DNA from: Anaerolineaceae bacterium
Lineage (GTDB): Bacteria; Chloroflexota; Anaerolineae; Anaerolineales; Anaerolineaceae
NCBI GenBank assembly: GCA_030653365.1
Contig: JAURZL010000007.1
Coordinates: forward strand, 622,011 to 686,010
DNA length: 64,000 bases
Direction: 5' to 3'
Both the position numbers and the translations under genes were made by a program. This document shows positions 1 through 8,881 of this stretch, piece by piece. Numbering within the stretch: position 1 is the first letter of the stretch; each line of letters starts with the position of its first letter. The notes beneath the pieces are model-generated. The model was given only the letters and a program-made list of their open reading frames with translations, did no database searches and had not been told where the DNA came from.

Positions 1-15
1 GGTCTATAATTTAAG

Positions 16-97
16 TGCGCTGAGAGGGACTTGAACCCTCACGCCTTTCGGCACATGGCCCTCAACCATGCCTGTCTGCCAATTCCAGCACCAGCGC
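16..97 (-). tRNA. tRNA-Leu (anticodon GAG)
   Basis: The reverse strand folds into a class II tRNA. The 7-bp acceptor stem begins GCGCTGG and pairs with TCAGCGC, closing with a G-U pair. The anticodon stem CATGG/CCATG encloses a seven-base loop with GAG at positions 34-36, which reads CUC and CUU leucine codons. A long variable arm (GCC-GAAA-GGC), typical of tRNA-Leu, precedes a T-arm with TTCAAGT. The discriminator base is A and CCA is not encoded, so it must be added after transcription. The gene has its own consensus promoter and is divergent from plsX. Confidence 0.97.
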
Positions 98-109
98 TAA
101 TGCTTCGTT

Positions 110-137
110 ATTATAATCTCTATTACATAGCTGTCAA
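110..137 (-). promoter_or_regulatory. Sigma-70 promoter of tRNA-Leu
   Basis: On the reverse strand a perfect TTGACA (137-132) is followed after 16 bp by a perfect TATAAT (115-110). The predicted start is near 103, about six bases before the mature tRNA 5' end at 97. It is the only full-consensus pair noticed in the window, as expected for a highly expressed stable RNA. Confidence 0.9.
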
Positions 138-277
138 GAAAACACTCTGAAAAATCATCAATAAATTGATAGTAAACTGAATAATAATAATCCACATAAT
201 GGTATATCTAAACAAGAAATTTTAATAAAAAAATTCAAGAATAACCATTCAATAACGCTAAGTTAAGGGAGTGAATT

Positions 278-1273
278 ATGACAATTATATTGGACGCAAT
301 GGGAAGTGATAATTATCCAATTCCAGAAATTGAAGGTGCCATGATGGCGGTTCAAAACCTGGGAGTTGAAATAGGTTTAGTTGGTAAAACAGAAATTATT
401 AAACAACATTTACCAGATAATTTTGATTCTTCCAAGATAAAAATTATTGAAGCAGCGGACATTTTGGAAATGACCGACAAACCAGTTGAAGCTTCGCGGA
501 AAAAACCAAATAACTCAATGGCTGTGGGATTAAGGTTGCTCAAAGAAGGTGAAGGGAAAGCTTTTGTAACAGCTGGTAATACAGGAGGAGCCCTTTTTAA
601 TGCTATTTCTATTCTTAAAAGGATGCAGGGTGTTCAAAGACCAGCATTGACAGCTGTTTTTCCGACTCGGAAAGGGCATTGTGTCGTTTTGGATATTGGA
701 GCAAATGCTGACTGCAGACCAGACTTTTTTGTGCAATTTGGGATCATAGGATCCATTTTTTCAGAGAAAGTTCTGGGCAACAACAAACCTCGCGTTGCGA
801 TGCTCTCAAATGGTGAAGAAGAAGGAAAAGGAAATCAATTAATCAAAGATTCCAAAGAAATGATGAAAAACGCAGGATTCAATTTTGTTGGAAATATAGA
901 GCCGAAAGAAATCTTTGCAGGTGAAGCTGATGTGATCGTTTGTGATGGATTTACCGGCAATGTTTTTCTAAAAACAAGTGAAGCGGTTGGAAGATTGATG
1001 ACTGATATTATTAAGGAAGATATTAAATCAAGTTTTATCACTTCTTTAGGTGGTGCCCTTGTAAAACCAGCATTTAAACGAATTAGATTAATGATGGATC
1101 CGAGTGAAGTTGGTGCAGCAAGATTGTTGGGGGTAAATGGTTTGGTATTTATCGGCCATGGCCGTTCCAATGCTACAGCAATATTCAATGGAATTAAGGC
1201 TGCTCACACAGATGTGAAACTTAACTTGATAAACGAAATCCAAATAGCAATCGAAAACCAATTGTCAACGTAG
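278..1273 (+). CDS. plsX: Phosphate acyltransferase PlsX
   Basis: Converts acyl-ACP and phosphate to acyl-phosphate, the donor for PlsY at the start of phospholipid synthesis. It acts in the cytoplasm at the membrane. The 331-residue length is normal for PlsX. The N-terminus ILDAMGSDNYP matches the family start DAMGGD, followed by conserved segments around AGNTGGA, GHGRSNATA and DGFTGNVFLKTSE. The start ATG follows AAGGGAG at a good distance. It is not beside fabH, fabD, rpmF or acpP as in many bacteria. FakA and DegV homologues at 33.9-36.5 kb could supply acyl-phosphate from free fatty acids to PlsX; that link is an inference. Confidence 0.96.
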   Translation: MTIILDAMGSDNYPIPEIEGAMMAVQNLGVEIGLVGKTEIIKQHLPDNFDSSKIKIIEAADILEMTDKPVEASRKKPNNSMAVGLRLLKEGEGKAFVTAGNTGGALFNAISILKRMQGVQRPALTAVFPTRKGHCVVLDIGANADCRPDFFVQFGIIGSIFSEKVLGNNKPRVAMLSNGEEEGKGNQLIKDSKEMMKNAGFNFVGNIEPKEIFAGEADVIVCDGFTGNVFLKTSEAVGRLMTDIIKEDIKSSFITSLGGALVKPAFKRIRLMMDPSEVGAARLLGVNGLVFIGHGRSNATAIFNGIKAAHTDVKLNLINEIQIAIENQLST

Positions 1274-1285
1274 GGAAAAGGACTC

Positions 1286-1993
1286 ATGAAAATTTACATT
1301 GATCAAAAAGCTGTGAAAAGGAATGCATTAATTGGAAAATTTCTTCGTTGGATAAGCCTGGGGTGCATGCTCATTGGTTTAATCGCTGTATTTTCTCAGG
1401 AAATATCAGCAAATACCACATTATTTTCAATATTTTTTTCCATAATGATTGTTGGCGTTTTGCTCTCTTCGGTAAGTGCTTTCTTTACAACAAGATATGG
1501 AAAATCTCCCAGACCAGATGAAATGATTGATAAATCATTTAAAGGCTTCGATGATCGCTATCAAATTTTTCATTATCAATCATCAATTCCTCATTTATTA
1601 GTTGGACCCGCTGGTATCTGGTCAATTACACCTACCTTTGTGGATGGCGAGATTACTTTCGACGAAAAGAAGAATAATTGGATACACAAGAAGAACTCAT
1701 TATTAAATAGATTTCTTTCCAAAGAATATTTTCCCAATCCAGTTTCCGACTTAAAACACCATCAACAAGAACTTGAAAAAATTATTGGGTCTTCAGGTAA
1801 TCTCAATGATTATGAGTTAAATTCTCTCGTAATTTTAATGCACAGAAATGTTAAACTAACCGGTTTATCTGAAAAAAATAATATTTTCATTTTGCCTTTT
1901 GAAAAAGTAAAAGATCGATTCAGAAAAATGGTAAAAAACAATGAAAAAATTGCTGGTTGGGAAGTTACAATTCTTGACAAATTAATAAGTTGA
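1286..1993 (+). CDS. Two-TM membrane protein with NERD-like segment
   Basis: Unknown function. Two hydrophobic segments (about residues 17-39 and 44-67) form an N-terminal hairpin, followed by a soluble part of about 165 residues. That part contains HLLVGPAGIWSI near residue 105, which resembles the start of NERD nuclease-related domains (pattern hVLVGP.GVfvI), but I cannot see a full NERD catalytic set. It lies 12 bp behind plsX with AAAAGGA before ATG, so it is probably co-transcribed, and is followed by a convergent hairpin. The NERD link is tentative; a structural comparison would settle it. Confidence 0.7.
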   Translation: MKIYIDQKAVKRNALIGKFLRWISLGCMLIGLIAVFSQEISANTTLFSIFFSIMIVGVLLSSVSAFFTTRYGKSPRPDEMIDKSFKGFDDRYQIFHYQSSIPHLLVGPAGIWSITPTFVDGEITFDEKKNNWIHKKNSLLNRFLSKEYFPNPVSDLKHHQQELEKIIGSSGNLNDYELNSLVILMHRNVKLTGLSEKNNIFILPFEKVKDRFRKMVKNNEKIAGWEVTILDKLIS

Positions 1994-2027
1994 AAAAGAA
2001 TCTTTTCAATTAAATCCATTTTTAGTG

Positions 2028-2053
2028 TTTTTGGTTGGAATTGTCACCAAAAA
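2028..2053. terminator. Possible bidirectional terminator hairpin
   Basis: TTTTTGGT (2028-2035) and ACCAAAAA (2046-2053) form an 8-bp stem with a 10-base loop between two convergent genes. The stem is AT-rich and only three pairs are G-C, so this is a weak call based mainly on position. Confidence 0.4.
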
Positions 2054-2094
2054 TACGAAACACCAGTTTATCAAGATGATCCAAAAAAAACAGT

Positions 2095-2913
2095 CTATTT
2101 TTTTCGATAAGAAGTTTTTTCTTTATACGTTTTGTTTCTTTGATTTGGTGAAATTTTCCTAATTCTCCTCTTATTATCGAGAGAGTTTAGTTTTCCTTGT
2201 CCAGGCGTTTTTAATTGTTTTACTTCTTCAGGAGTAAGGTGACGCCAATCCCCTGATTTTAATGATCCGAGATTTATGCTAGCGATTCTTACACGAATAA
2301 GTTTTACAATCGGCAAACCTATAACCCGCCCTATTTCGCGAATTTGACGTTTGTGTCCTTCTCTAAGGATTACTTTTAACCATGCACCTTTTCCATGCCA
2401 TTTATGGATGGATACTTTTGTAGGGGCAGTTTTAAAGCCATCTTCTAACACAACACCTCTTCGCCAGATTTCAAGCTGCTCATCGTCAGGACGTTTTGCC
2501 ACCAGTACCATGTATTCTTTTTCGTGGCCGTATCTGGGGTGAGTTAATCGGTTTGTTAATTCTCCGTCATTTGTTAAGATCATTAATCCTTCACTTTCAA
2601 GATCTAATCTTCCAACAGTGAAGAAATGACCATTCAGATCAATTAAGTCTCTGACATTTTTTCTAGTATCAAGAGGTGCGTTATCTGATAAAACACCTCT
2701 TGGTTTATAGAGTGCCAGATAAACTGGGGCTTCCTCTTTTGGGATTATTTTATTGTCGACTGAAATTTCATCCTCTGCTGGATTTGCTTTCATTCCTAAA
2801 AATGCAATTTTTCCGTTAACTTTCACCCTGCCCGCAGAAATTAATTCTTCATTCGCTCTTCTTGATCCAAAACCAGCTTTTGCCAGTATTTTCTGTAAAC
2901 GATCTTCAGCCAT
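2095..2913 (-). CDS. rluB: 23S rRNA pseudouridine synthase, RsuA/RluB family
   Basis: Predicted to convert a 23S rRNA uridine to pseudouridine (U2605-type). An S4 RNA-binding domain spans about residues 3-60 (RLQKILAKAGFGSRR). The catalytic core has GRLDLESEGL with the nucleophilic Asp at about residue 104, then LTNDGEL and GHKRQIREI. The C-terminal 35 residues are a basic Lys/Arg-rich tail common in RluB proteins. The start lies 2 bp from the stop of scpB, and scpB-rluB is a widely conserved pair. RsuA (16S target) cannot be excluded by sequence alone, but the scpB context favours RluB. Confidence 0.93.
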   Translation of the reverse strand: MAEDRLQKILAKAGFGSRRANEELISAGRVKVNGKIAFLGMKANPAEDEISVDNKIIPKEEAPVYLALYKPRGVLSDNAPLDTRKNVRDLIDLNGHFFTVGRLDLESEGLMILTNDGELTNRLTHPRYGHEKEYMVLVAKRPDDEQLEIWRRGVVLEDGFKTAPTKVSIHKWHGKGAWLKVILREGHKRQIREIGRVIGLPIVKLIRVRIASINLGSLKSGDWRHLTPEEVKQLKTPGQGKLNSLDNKRRIRKISPNQRNKTYKEKTSYRKK

Positions 2914-2915
2914 GT

Positions 2916-3488
2916 TTAATCCTTTAGCAACCCATTTCCATTTAGAGGTTTATCCTCAACATCAGTAAATAGTTCTGGAAGTTCATTAATTGAACCCAAA
3001 CCAAAATATTGTAAAAATTCTTGAGTTATCCCATATAATATTGGTCGACCAGGACCTTCAGTTCTTCCAATTTCTTCGATTAGTCCTTTGCTTAATAAAC
3101 TTTTAATCACTGCATCACTATTAACACCTCTGATTGAATCTATTCCTGGCCGTGTGATTGGTTGTTTGTAGGCAATTATCGCTAATGTTTCTAATGCAGC
3201 TCTTGATAACTTAGATGTTGTTTCTATTCCTAAATACTTTTCGATAATTTCAGAAAACTCGGGTGATGAAGTTAGCTGGATCTTCCCGGAAAACCTTTGC
3301 AGTCTGATTCCTCGTCCGTTGATTAAATCGTGTTCCAGAATATCAAGACTTGCTTCTATATCTTTTCCAGTAACATTAAATGTTTCTGCTAAGTGCGAAA
3401 CATGAACTGGGGAACCAGAAATAAATAATATTGCTTCTATCCCTGAAACTAGATTAATTGATGTAAGTGATTCAATATTTTCTATCAT
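2916..3488 (-). CDS. scpB: Segregation and condensation protein ScpB
   Basis: Kleisin-associated winged-helix subunit of the SMC-ScpAB condensin, used in chromosome segregation. At 190 residues it is the usual size. Two winged-helix units are visible, with the family segment LSRAALETLAIIAYKQPITRPGID followed by IRGVNSD and GRPILYG. It is first in a pair with rluB. ScpA, normally just upstream, is absent: a divergent lipoprotein gene lies there instead. On the reverse strand a TATAAT (3524-3519) about 30 bp before the ATG may be its -10. Confidence 0.95.
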   Translation of the reverse strand: MIENIESLTSINLVSGIEAILFISGSPVHVSHLAETFNVTGKDIEASLDILEHDLINGRGIRLQRFSGKIQLTSSPEFSEIIEKYLGIETTSKLSRAALETLAIIAYKQPITRPGIDSIRGVNSDAVIKSLLSKGLIEEIGRTEGPGRPILYGITQEFLQYFGLGSINELPELFTDVEDKPLNGNGLLKD

Positions 3489-3569
3489 GCTATAATTGCC
3501 TAGTTATAATAAAACAAAATTATACCTGATTATCATGACAAGGTAAGTATTATCACTGTGATGCCCTAG

Positions 3570-5159
3570 ATGATTAATAATCAACATAATATCCGACTTC
3601 TTATTACTTTTTTATTATTTTTGTTATTTATTTCAGGATGTGAGAGTCAGCCTGAAATTTCCACTGTACCAATTGCAATAAACCTTGATAATCAAGTAAT
3701 AAATTATGATATAGAAATTGGTACAACCATTCAAACTGTTCTGTCATTAAACCAGATCAAACTTAATCCATTAGATAAGGTAAATCCACCGGTTTTTTCT
3801 GTAATTACTGAGCCAATCACCGTTGAAATAACCAGGGTTGAGGAGACTTTTGAATCTGAAGAAATTGTGATTCCTTTTGAGCAACAAACTGTTCGAAACG
3901 AATCTCTTCCAGAACGTCAAACAATACTAATTCAGCCAGGTGTAAACGGTTTACGGGAAATTACCTACCGCCTTTTATTTGAAAATGAACAATTATTTTC
4001 GAGAACTGAAGTTAGAAGGGTAGATATTATTAGCCCAAAACCAGAAATCATGATGGTAGGAATTCAGACTCCGTTTACATCAATCCCAATTAATGGAAAA
4101 ATTGTTTATCTATCTTCCGGTAATGCGTGGTTAATGGAAAATGAAACATCAAATCGAAAACCAATTATTACAAATGGAAAGCTGGATGGCAGAATTTTAG
4201 AGCTTTCAGAGAATGGAAGATGGCTATTATTTACCCAGATAAGCGAAGAAGATGAGAAAATCAATGAACTTTGGGTAATAGACCTTGAAAAAGAAGAAAT
4301 AACCCCGCTATATCTTAAAATTGATAATATTATTCATTTTGCAAATTGGGTTCCTGGTAATACGCTGTCTGTAATGGTTTCTACAGTCGAACCGAGAGAT
4401 GTAGCTCCTGGATGGCAAGCTAATAATAATTTAATCCGATTGACACTTGGAGCAGATGGAAAGCTTTTGCGATCACAAGAAATAATCGAAAGTAATTCTG
4501 GTGGGATTTATGGATGGTGGGGTACAAATTTCCAATTTAGTCCTGATGGAAAATACCTTTTGTTTATCCGTCCTGATGGTTTAGGCCTTGTAGATCTTAA
4601 AGAAGAAAAATTAGAATTTTTATCTAATATCACCCCATACCAAACTAAAAGTGATTGGGCGTGGGTATCACCTATTTCCTGGTCAACTGATAATCATTTC
4701 GTCTATTGGGTCGATCACAAACATGATACATCCCTTGAGAATCCTGAATTATCTCCATTTTTTGATCTCAAAGCAATTGATATAAAGACAAACCGAACGC
4801 TAAACACAATTGATAACGTTGGTATGTTTGCATCCCCTACTGCTTTTTTTAGTCAACAGAAATCGGGAGGATTCCAAATTGCATTCCTACAAGCTATTTT
4901 TCCTGACAATAGTGATTCGAGTCGATACCAGCTTATGCTTAGTGACCGTGATGGATCAAATTTACAAAGAATATTTCCAATCGATGACATGCAAGGACTT
5001 GAACCACAGAAAATTTTTGTCTCACCATGCAATCAAGATATTAATTGTCAGTTGGGTTTTATTTATCAAGGAAATTTTTGGATTATTAATTTATACGAAC
5101 AACTTTCTACCTTTCAAATCACAGGTGATGGTTTAATAACACAAATAGAATGGAATTGA
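3570..5159 (+). CDS. Lipoprotein with DUF348/G5-like N-terminus and beta-propeller
   Basis: Predicted exported lipoprotein. A hydrophobic signal segment ends in a lipobox (FISGC, Cys about residue 24). Residues 30-90 resemble DUF348 repeats and residues 95-165 a G5 domain ([13 protein letters not shown] near the start, MMVG at the end). Both are extracytoplasmic modules usually attached to cell-wall enzymes. From residue 175 on, repeated segments such as [12 protein letters not shown] and [15 protein letters not shown] indicate a TolB/WD40-like propeller. No catalytic domain is recognised. The ATG has no clear Shine-Dalgarno sequence, but no later Met precedes the lipobox. It heads a forward operon running to 8338. 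Confidence 0.75.
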   Translation: MINNQHNIRLLITFLLFLLFISGCESQPEISTVPIAINLDNQVINYDIEIGTTIQTVLSLNQIKLNPLDKVNPPVFSVITEPITVEITRVEETFESEEIVIPFEQQTVRNESLPERQTILIQPGVNGLREITYRLLFENEQLFSRTEVRRVDIISPKPEIMMVGIQTPFTSIPINGKIVYLSSGNAWLMENETSNRKPIITNGKLDGRILELSENGRWLLFTQISEEDEKINELWVIDLEKEEITPLYLKIDNIIHFANWVPGNTLSVMVSTVEPRDVAPGWQANNNLIRLTLGADGKLLRSQEIIESNSGGIYGWWGTNFQFSPDGKYLLFIRPDGLGLVDLKEEKLEFLSNITPYQTKSDWAWVSPISWSTDNHFVYWVDHKHDTSLENPELSPFFDLKAIDIKTNRTLNTIDNVGMFASPTAFFSQQKSGGFQIAFLQAIFPDNSDSSRYQLMLSDRDGSNLQRIFPIDDMQGLEPQKIFVSPCNQDINCQLGFIYQGNFWIINLYEQLSTFQITGDGLITQIEWN

Positions 5160-5164
5160 AAATT

Positions 5165-6121
5165 ATGCGGATATTAATTACAGGTGCAGCAGGTTTTTTA
5201 GGTTCACATCTTTGTGAAAGACTACTGTCAGAAGGACATTCAGTAATTGGTATGGATAATTTTCTAACAGGTGATCCTCAAAATCTTGCCCATTTGACAA
5301 CAAATGAAAATTTTTCTTTTATTAGACACGATGTGTCTAATTTTATTTTCGTTCCTGGAAAACTAGATGCAGTGTTACACTTTGCATCACCTGCAAGTCC
5401 GAATAAAAATTCTCCTTATGGTTACCCAAACCTTCCAATCCAAACAATGAAAGCTGGGGCTTTAGGAACCCATAATGCACTTGGCGTAGCTAAAGCAAAT
5501 AATGCAACTTTTTTACTCGCTTCAACCAGTGAAATTTATGGTGATCCCGAAGAACATCCTCAAAAAGAAACTTATTGGGGACATGTCGATCCTACTGGAC
5601 CACGATCGATGTATGATGAAGCCAAACGTTTCGCTGAAGCATTAACAATGTCTTATCATAGATTTCATGGTATTGACACAAGAATAGTGAGAATTTTTAA
5701 TACTTATGGGTCAAGAATGAGATTGGATGACGGAAGAGTAATTCCAAATTTTATACAACAAGCCCTGAGGAACGAACCACTCACAATTTATGGTGAAGGG
5801 AAACAAACCCGTAGTTTTTGTTTTGCTGATGACTTAATTGAAGGTATTTATCGTTTACTATTGTCTGGTATTCATGAACCAGTGAATATTGGTAATCCCG
5901 TAGAAATGACCGTATTGGAACTGGCTGTGAAAGTAAATGAAATAATTAATAATCCTGCAGGCTTAATAATTAATGAAGATCTTCGTCTGGGCAATGATCC
6001 GGAGCGAAGAAGACCGGATATCACAAAAGCAAGAGAACTTCTTAATTGGGAACCTCAATATACATTAGTTCAAGGATTAGAAAAAACAATTCCATATTTT
6101 AAGATGAAATTAGGAATATAG
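5165..6121 (+). CDS. NAD-dependent sugar epimerase/decarboxylase (UDP-glucuronate decarboxylase-like)
   Basis: Extended-type SDR that probably makes or rearranges a nucleotide sugar for surface polysaccharide. The Rossmann motif GAAGFLGS is at the N-terminus, and the catalytic pattern is S/T plus YDEAK (YxxxK). Segments [25 protein letters not shown] and [11 protein letters not shown] match UXS1-type UDP-xylose synthases closely, so UDP-glucuronate decarboxylase is the favoured function; dTDP-glucose dehydratase is less likely. I chose the ATG at 5165 (MRILITG), because the longer frame from 5150 overlaps the lipoprotein. The GtrA gene follows with no gap, consistent with a role in envelope glycosylation. 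Confidence 0.88.
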   Translation: MRILITGAAGFLGSHLCERLLSEGHSVIGMDNFLTGDPQNLAHLTTNENFSFIRHDVSNFIFVPGKLDAVLHFASPASPNKNSPYGYPNLPIQTMKAGALGTHNALGVAKANNATFLLASTSEIYGDPEEHPQKETYWGHVDPTGPRSMYDEAKRFAEALTMSYHRFHGIDTRIVRIFNTYGSRMRLDDGRVIPNFIQQALRNEPLTIYGEGKQTRSFCFADDLIEGIYRLLLSGIHEPVNIGNPVEMTVLELAVKVNEIINNPAGLIINEDLRLGNDPERRRPDITKARELLNWEPQYTLVQGLEKTIPYFKMKLGI

Positions 6122-6580
6122 ATGATTATTTCCAATCGAAAAGAACAAAAAAGATTCATAAAATTTGGTCTTGTCGGGGCGTTTGGGTCATTAATTGACT
6201 TTGGTGTGTTTAATGTATTAATTCATTTAATAAAATTCAGACCCATTAATGCCAGTATCATATCTTTTATCTGTGCTGTAATCAGTAATTTCTTGTTGAA
6301 TCGATTTTGGACTTATCCCGATTCAAGAACAAAACAATTTCGAAGACAATTTCTTCAATTCTCAATGGTCAGTATTGTTGGTTTAGGGATACGTAGCTTA
6401 TTGTTTGGTCCTTTAGAAAAAATCTTTCTCTCGATAGCTTACGATTTAATCCCTGTAACTTTTGTATTATCACCTGAGTTTTTTGGATATAATTTCACTT
6501 TGGCCGTTTTAATCCTCGCAGTGATGTTATGGAATTTCTTTGCCAATCGATTTTGGACCTTTAATGATGTCAGCAGTTGA
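6122..6580 (+). CDS. GtrA family membrane protein
   Basis: Small integral membrane protein with four predicted TM helices. The family signature is seen at both ends: FGLVGAFGSLIDFGVFN in helix 1 and LNRFWTY / ANRFWTF repeats after helices 2 and 4. Members are thought to help move polyprenyl-phosphate-linked sugars across the membrane for glycosylation of cell-wall polymers. It starts directly after the nucleotide-sugar enzyme stop codon. The GT39-type enzymes at 11-22 kb would need flipped lipid-linked sugars, so GtrA could serve them; that is an inference. Confidence 0.92.
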   Translation: MIISNRKEQKRFIKFGLVGAFGSLIDFGVFNVLIHLIKFRPINASIISFICAVISNFLLNRFWTYPDSRTKQFRRQFLQFSMVSIVGLGIRSLLFGPLEKIFLSIAYDLIPVTFVLSPEFFGYNFTLAVLILAVMLWNFFANRFWTFNDVSS

Positions 6581-7775
6581 TCAGAACGAAAAAGAAGTAG
6601 ATAAATCTCCTTCTGATTTTAATCCGGATTTTTCCAGCATACGATCATTAAAAGAATTGATTGAAAAGGTATCCGGAAAAGATATCAAGCCGTATGATTA
6701 TCAAGATACTGGTATCGCTGAACCATTATTTTTCCCATTTCTAGCCATTGTTGGGCAATTCGAAATGAAACTGGCATTAATACTCTCCATTATTAATCCA
6801 AATATTGGAGGTGTTTTATTAATTGGTCCCAGAGGGACTGCTAAGACTACCTCAGTTAGAGGGTTATCCGAAATTCTCCCTTTGGTTGAAAACAGCATTT
6901 GTCCATCCGGTTGTTTACCTGAAGAAATAGAAAATTATGGAATTGACGCAGTTTGTCCTGATTGTGCTCAAAAATATGGACAAAACTTACCAATTTCTAA
7001 AAAAACAAAAGTTAACATTGTCGAATTACCTTTAAATGCCCAACTTGATAATGTTATTGGTAGCCTTGATGAGAAATACCTCAACGAACATCGTATGCGC
7101 CTGAAAAGGGGTGTTTTGTCCCTTGCAGACAATAATATTCTATATATTGATGAGGTTAACCTATTGTCTAATGAAATAATAAATTCCATTCTTGATGCTT
7201 CTGCAATGGGAAAATATACTGTTCGTCGAGGATCTGTATTTGCTACATTTCGATCCAGGTTTACACTGATCGGATCGATGAATCCTGAAGAAGGAAATTT
7301 ACGACCACAAATAATGGACAGATTTGGCCTTCGAGTTGTTACAAGTGGTTTGACTGATAGCTCTGATAGACTTGAAGCATATAATCGTGCGAGCCAATAT
7401 CTTAGGAATCCAAATGAATTTTTAAATAATTATATCGATGAGAATTTGCAAGCAAGAAACGAAATCGAAACCGCGAGAAAATTTGTCAGAAACGTAACCA
7501 TTAATAAGAAAATAGCAACGATTGGGATTGAATTGATCAGGGACCTTAATATTCATTCATTGAGAGCAGAAATTACATTATTTGAGGCAGCGAAAGCTTT
7601 AGCAGCGACTGAAGCTCGCGACCAAGTCAGTATCACCGATTTACAGACTGTAGTGCCAATGGCATTGCGATTAAGAAGGTCTCCATTCATAACAAATTTC
7701 ATTGAAAATAACAAGCAAGAAGAAATAGAAATTTCTACTTATTTAGACAGAAAAATGAATAGTGGTACTGGTTGA
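6567..7775 (+). CDS. BchI/ChlI-like AAA+ ATPase (orphan magnesium-chelatase subunit I homologue)
   Basis: AAA+ ATPase closest to magnesium-chelatase subunit I. Walker A is GPRGTAKT, Walker B is ILYIDEVNLL, followed by a sensor/arginine-finger region (GSMNPEEGNLRPQIMDRFGLRV) typical of BchI. A four-Cys insertion (CPSGC...CPDC) sits after Walker A and could bind zinc. The vWA (BchD) and BchH subunits are absent from the window and no pigment genes are nearby, so chlorophyll synthesis is unlikely; an unidentified MoxR-like remodelling role fits better. I place the start at ATG 6567 (or 6564), overlapping the gtrA stop; the longer frame needs a TTG at 6540. Confidence 0.85.
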   Translation: MSAVDQNEKEVDKSPSDFNPDFSSIRSLKELIEKVSGKDIKPYDYQDTGIAEPLFFPFLAIVGQFEMKLALILSIINPNIGGVLLIGPRGTAKTTSVRGLSEILPLVENSICPSGCLPEEIENYGIDAVCPDCAQKYGQNLPISKKTKVNIVELPLNAQLDNVIGSLDEKYLNEHRMRLKRGVLSLADNNILYIDEVNLLSNEIINSILDASAMGKYTVRRGSVFATFRSRFTLIGSMNPEEGNLRPQIMDRFGLRVVTSGLTDSSDRLEAYNRASQYLRNPNEFLNNYIDENLQARNEIETARKFVRNVTINKKIATIGIELIRDLNIHSLRAEITLFEAAKALAATEARDQVSITDLQTVVPMALRLRRSPFITNFIENNKQEEIEISTYLDRKMNSGTG

Positions 7776-8338
7776 GCACATTGAGAATTATTGCTGGTTC
7801 CGCAAAAGGTATGAGAATTCATGCCGTCCCTGGTGATAGTACCCGTCCTATTACGGATCGTGCAAAAGAAGCTTTATTTAATATTATTTCTTCTGATGTA
7901 ATTGAATCTACCTGGTTAGATTGTTTTGGCGGAACTGGAAGCGTAAGCATTGAGGCATTGAGTCGTGGTGCAAGAATGACAACTATCATAGATTTACATC
8001 CTTTGGCCATTGAAACAATAAAAAGAAATTTGATTCAAACGAAATTTAATCGTAAAGCAGAAGTAATCAAATCTGATTCATTAACATATTTAAAGAAAAC
8101 ACCAAATAATTCCTTCGAATATGTGTTTATCGCACCGCCCCAATACAAAGGTTTATGGGAAGAGACTTTGAGAGTGATTGATTCTAATCCAAATTGGGTG
8201 TCTGAAGATGGATGGATAATTGTGCAAATCCACCCAATTGAATATAAACCAATATTGATGGATAGTTTTATTGAATTTGATAAACGTAAATATGGATCAA
8301 CTTTATTTGTTTTCTTCCAAAAACCACTTGAAGAATAA
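7772..8338 (+). CDS. rsmD: RsmD-like 16S rRNA guanine-N2 methyltransferase
   Basis: SAM-dependent methyltransferase related to RsmD, which methylates G966 of 16S rRNA. The N-terminus RIIAGSAKGMRI and RPITDRAKEALFNI are RsmD signatures, and FGGTGSVSIEALSRGA (residues 52-67) is the SAM-binding motif. Unusually, the catalytic (D/N)PP(F/Y) motif reads APPQY at residues 121-125, so the base-binding acidic/amide residue is Ala. The TTG start overlaps the previous stop (TTGA), implying translational coupling; a second TTG lies at 7781. Convergent with the Nudix gene, with a 5-bp gap. Confidence 0.88.
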   Translation: MSTLRIIAGSAKGMRIHAVPGDSTRPITDRAKEALFNIISSDVIESTWLDCFGGTGSVSIEALSRGARMTTIIDLHPLAIETIKRNLIQTKFNRKAEVIKSDSLTYLKKTPNNSFEYVFIAPPQYKGLWEETLRVIDSNPNWVSEDGWIIVQIHPIEYKPILMDSFIEFDKRKYGSTLFVFFQKPLEE

Positions 8339-8343
8339 TTAAA

Positions 8344-8841
8344 CTATTTAAATTCCATTCTTAATTGTCCACCCTCATTGTCATAATAATAATATCCAAA
8401 TAATATTGAATTATTACAATCTAGTAATTTTGGAATAAGGATATGTAAATCCTCCACCAATTGAAAATTTGAAAGTTCTTCAATTTTTACCCACTCAACA
8501 TTGCCTTCGCTGCCATGATTTAATTCTTTTTTTGTTGTTTCACCTAAAAAGACGAAGAGTGTAATTCCCTGTTTTTTTTCTACATCAATATTTATAACAG
8601 CTTTTAAGTTAAGTTCTAATCCGTGAATCCCAGTCTCTTCGAAAAGCTCACGTTTAGCTGCATCTAAAATATTTTCCCCTCTTTCAATGTGCCCACCAAT
8701 CCCATTGTAATATCCAGGCCAGATTTTTTTATCTGGAGCTCCTTTAATTAATAATATTTCATCTTTATTAATAATAAAAATTAACGACCTGGGAACTACC
8801 ATATATCTATCAGGCAATAAAATTTGTTTGGCATTTTCCAT
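8344..8841 (-). CDS. Nudix hydrolase
   Basis: Hydrolyses a nucleoside diphosphate linked to another moiety; the substrate is not predictable. A perfect Nudix box is present: G-x5-E-x7-REL-x-EETGI, within GGHIERGE to RELFEETGI at about residues 47-71. An MutT/8-oxo-dGTPase-like role is possible from the compact size (165 residues). It lies downstream of pfk on the same strand but is separated from it by a strong terminator, so it probably has its own promoter. Confidence 0.9.
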   Translation of the reverse strand: MENAKQILLPDRYMVVPRSLIFIINKDEILLIKGAPDKKIWPGYYNGIGGHIERGENILDAAKRELFEETGIHGLELNLKAVINIDVEKKQGITLFVFLGETTKKELNHGSEGNVEWVKIEELSNFQLVEDLHILIPKLLDCNNSILFGYYYYDNEGGQLRMEFK

Positions 8842-8852
8842 AATTTACCTGT

Positions 8853-8881
8853 AAAAAATGGGCGATGACGCCCATTTTTTT
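8853..8881 (-). terminator. Rho-independent terminator of the PFK transcript
   Basis: ATGGGCG (8858-8864) and CGCCCAT (8869-8875) form a GC-rich stem with a four-base loop ATGA, flanked by A5 and T6 runs. Read on the reverse strand it begins at the stop codon of the phosphofructokinase gene and ends in a U-tract, so it should end that transcript before the Nudix gene. Confidence 0.9.

Noticed and set aside
835-1188. 117-codon reverse frame in plsX
   Set aside because: Fully antisense to plsX, without a start signal or known motif.
4810-5136. 108-codon frame inside the lipoprotein gene
   Set aside because: Same strand but a different frame from the real gene, without ribosome binding site; a shadow frame.
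6567-7775. Chlorophyll or bacteriochlorophyll synthesis by the BchI-like protein
   Set aside because: No bchD, bchH or other pigment gene in the window; BchI-like ATPases are common in non-phototrophs.
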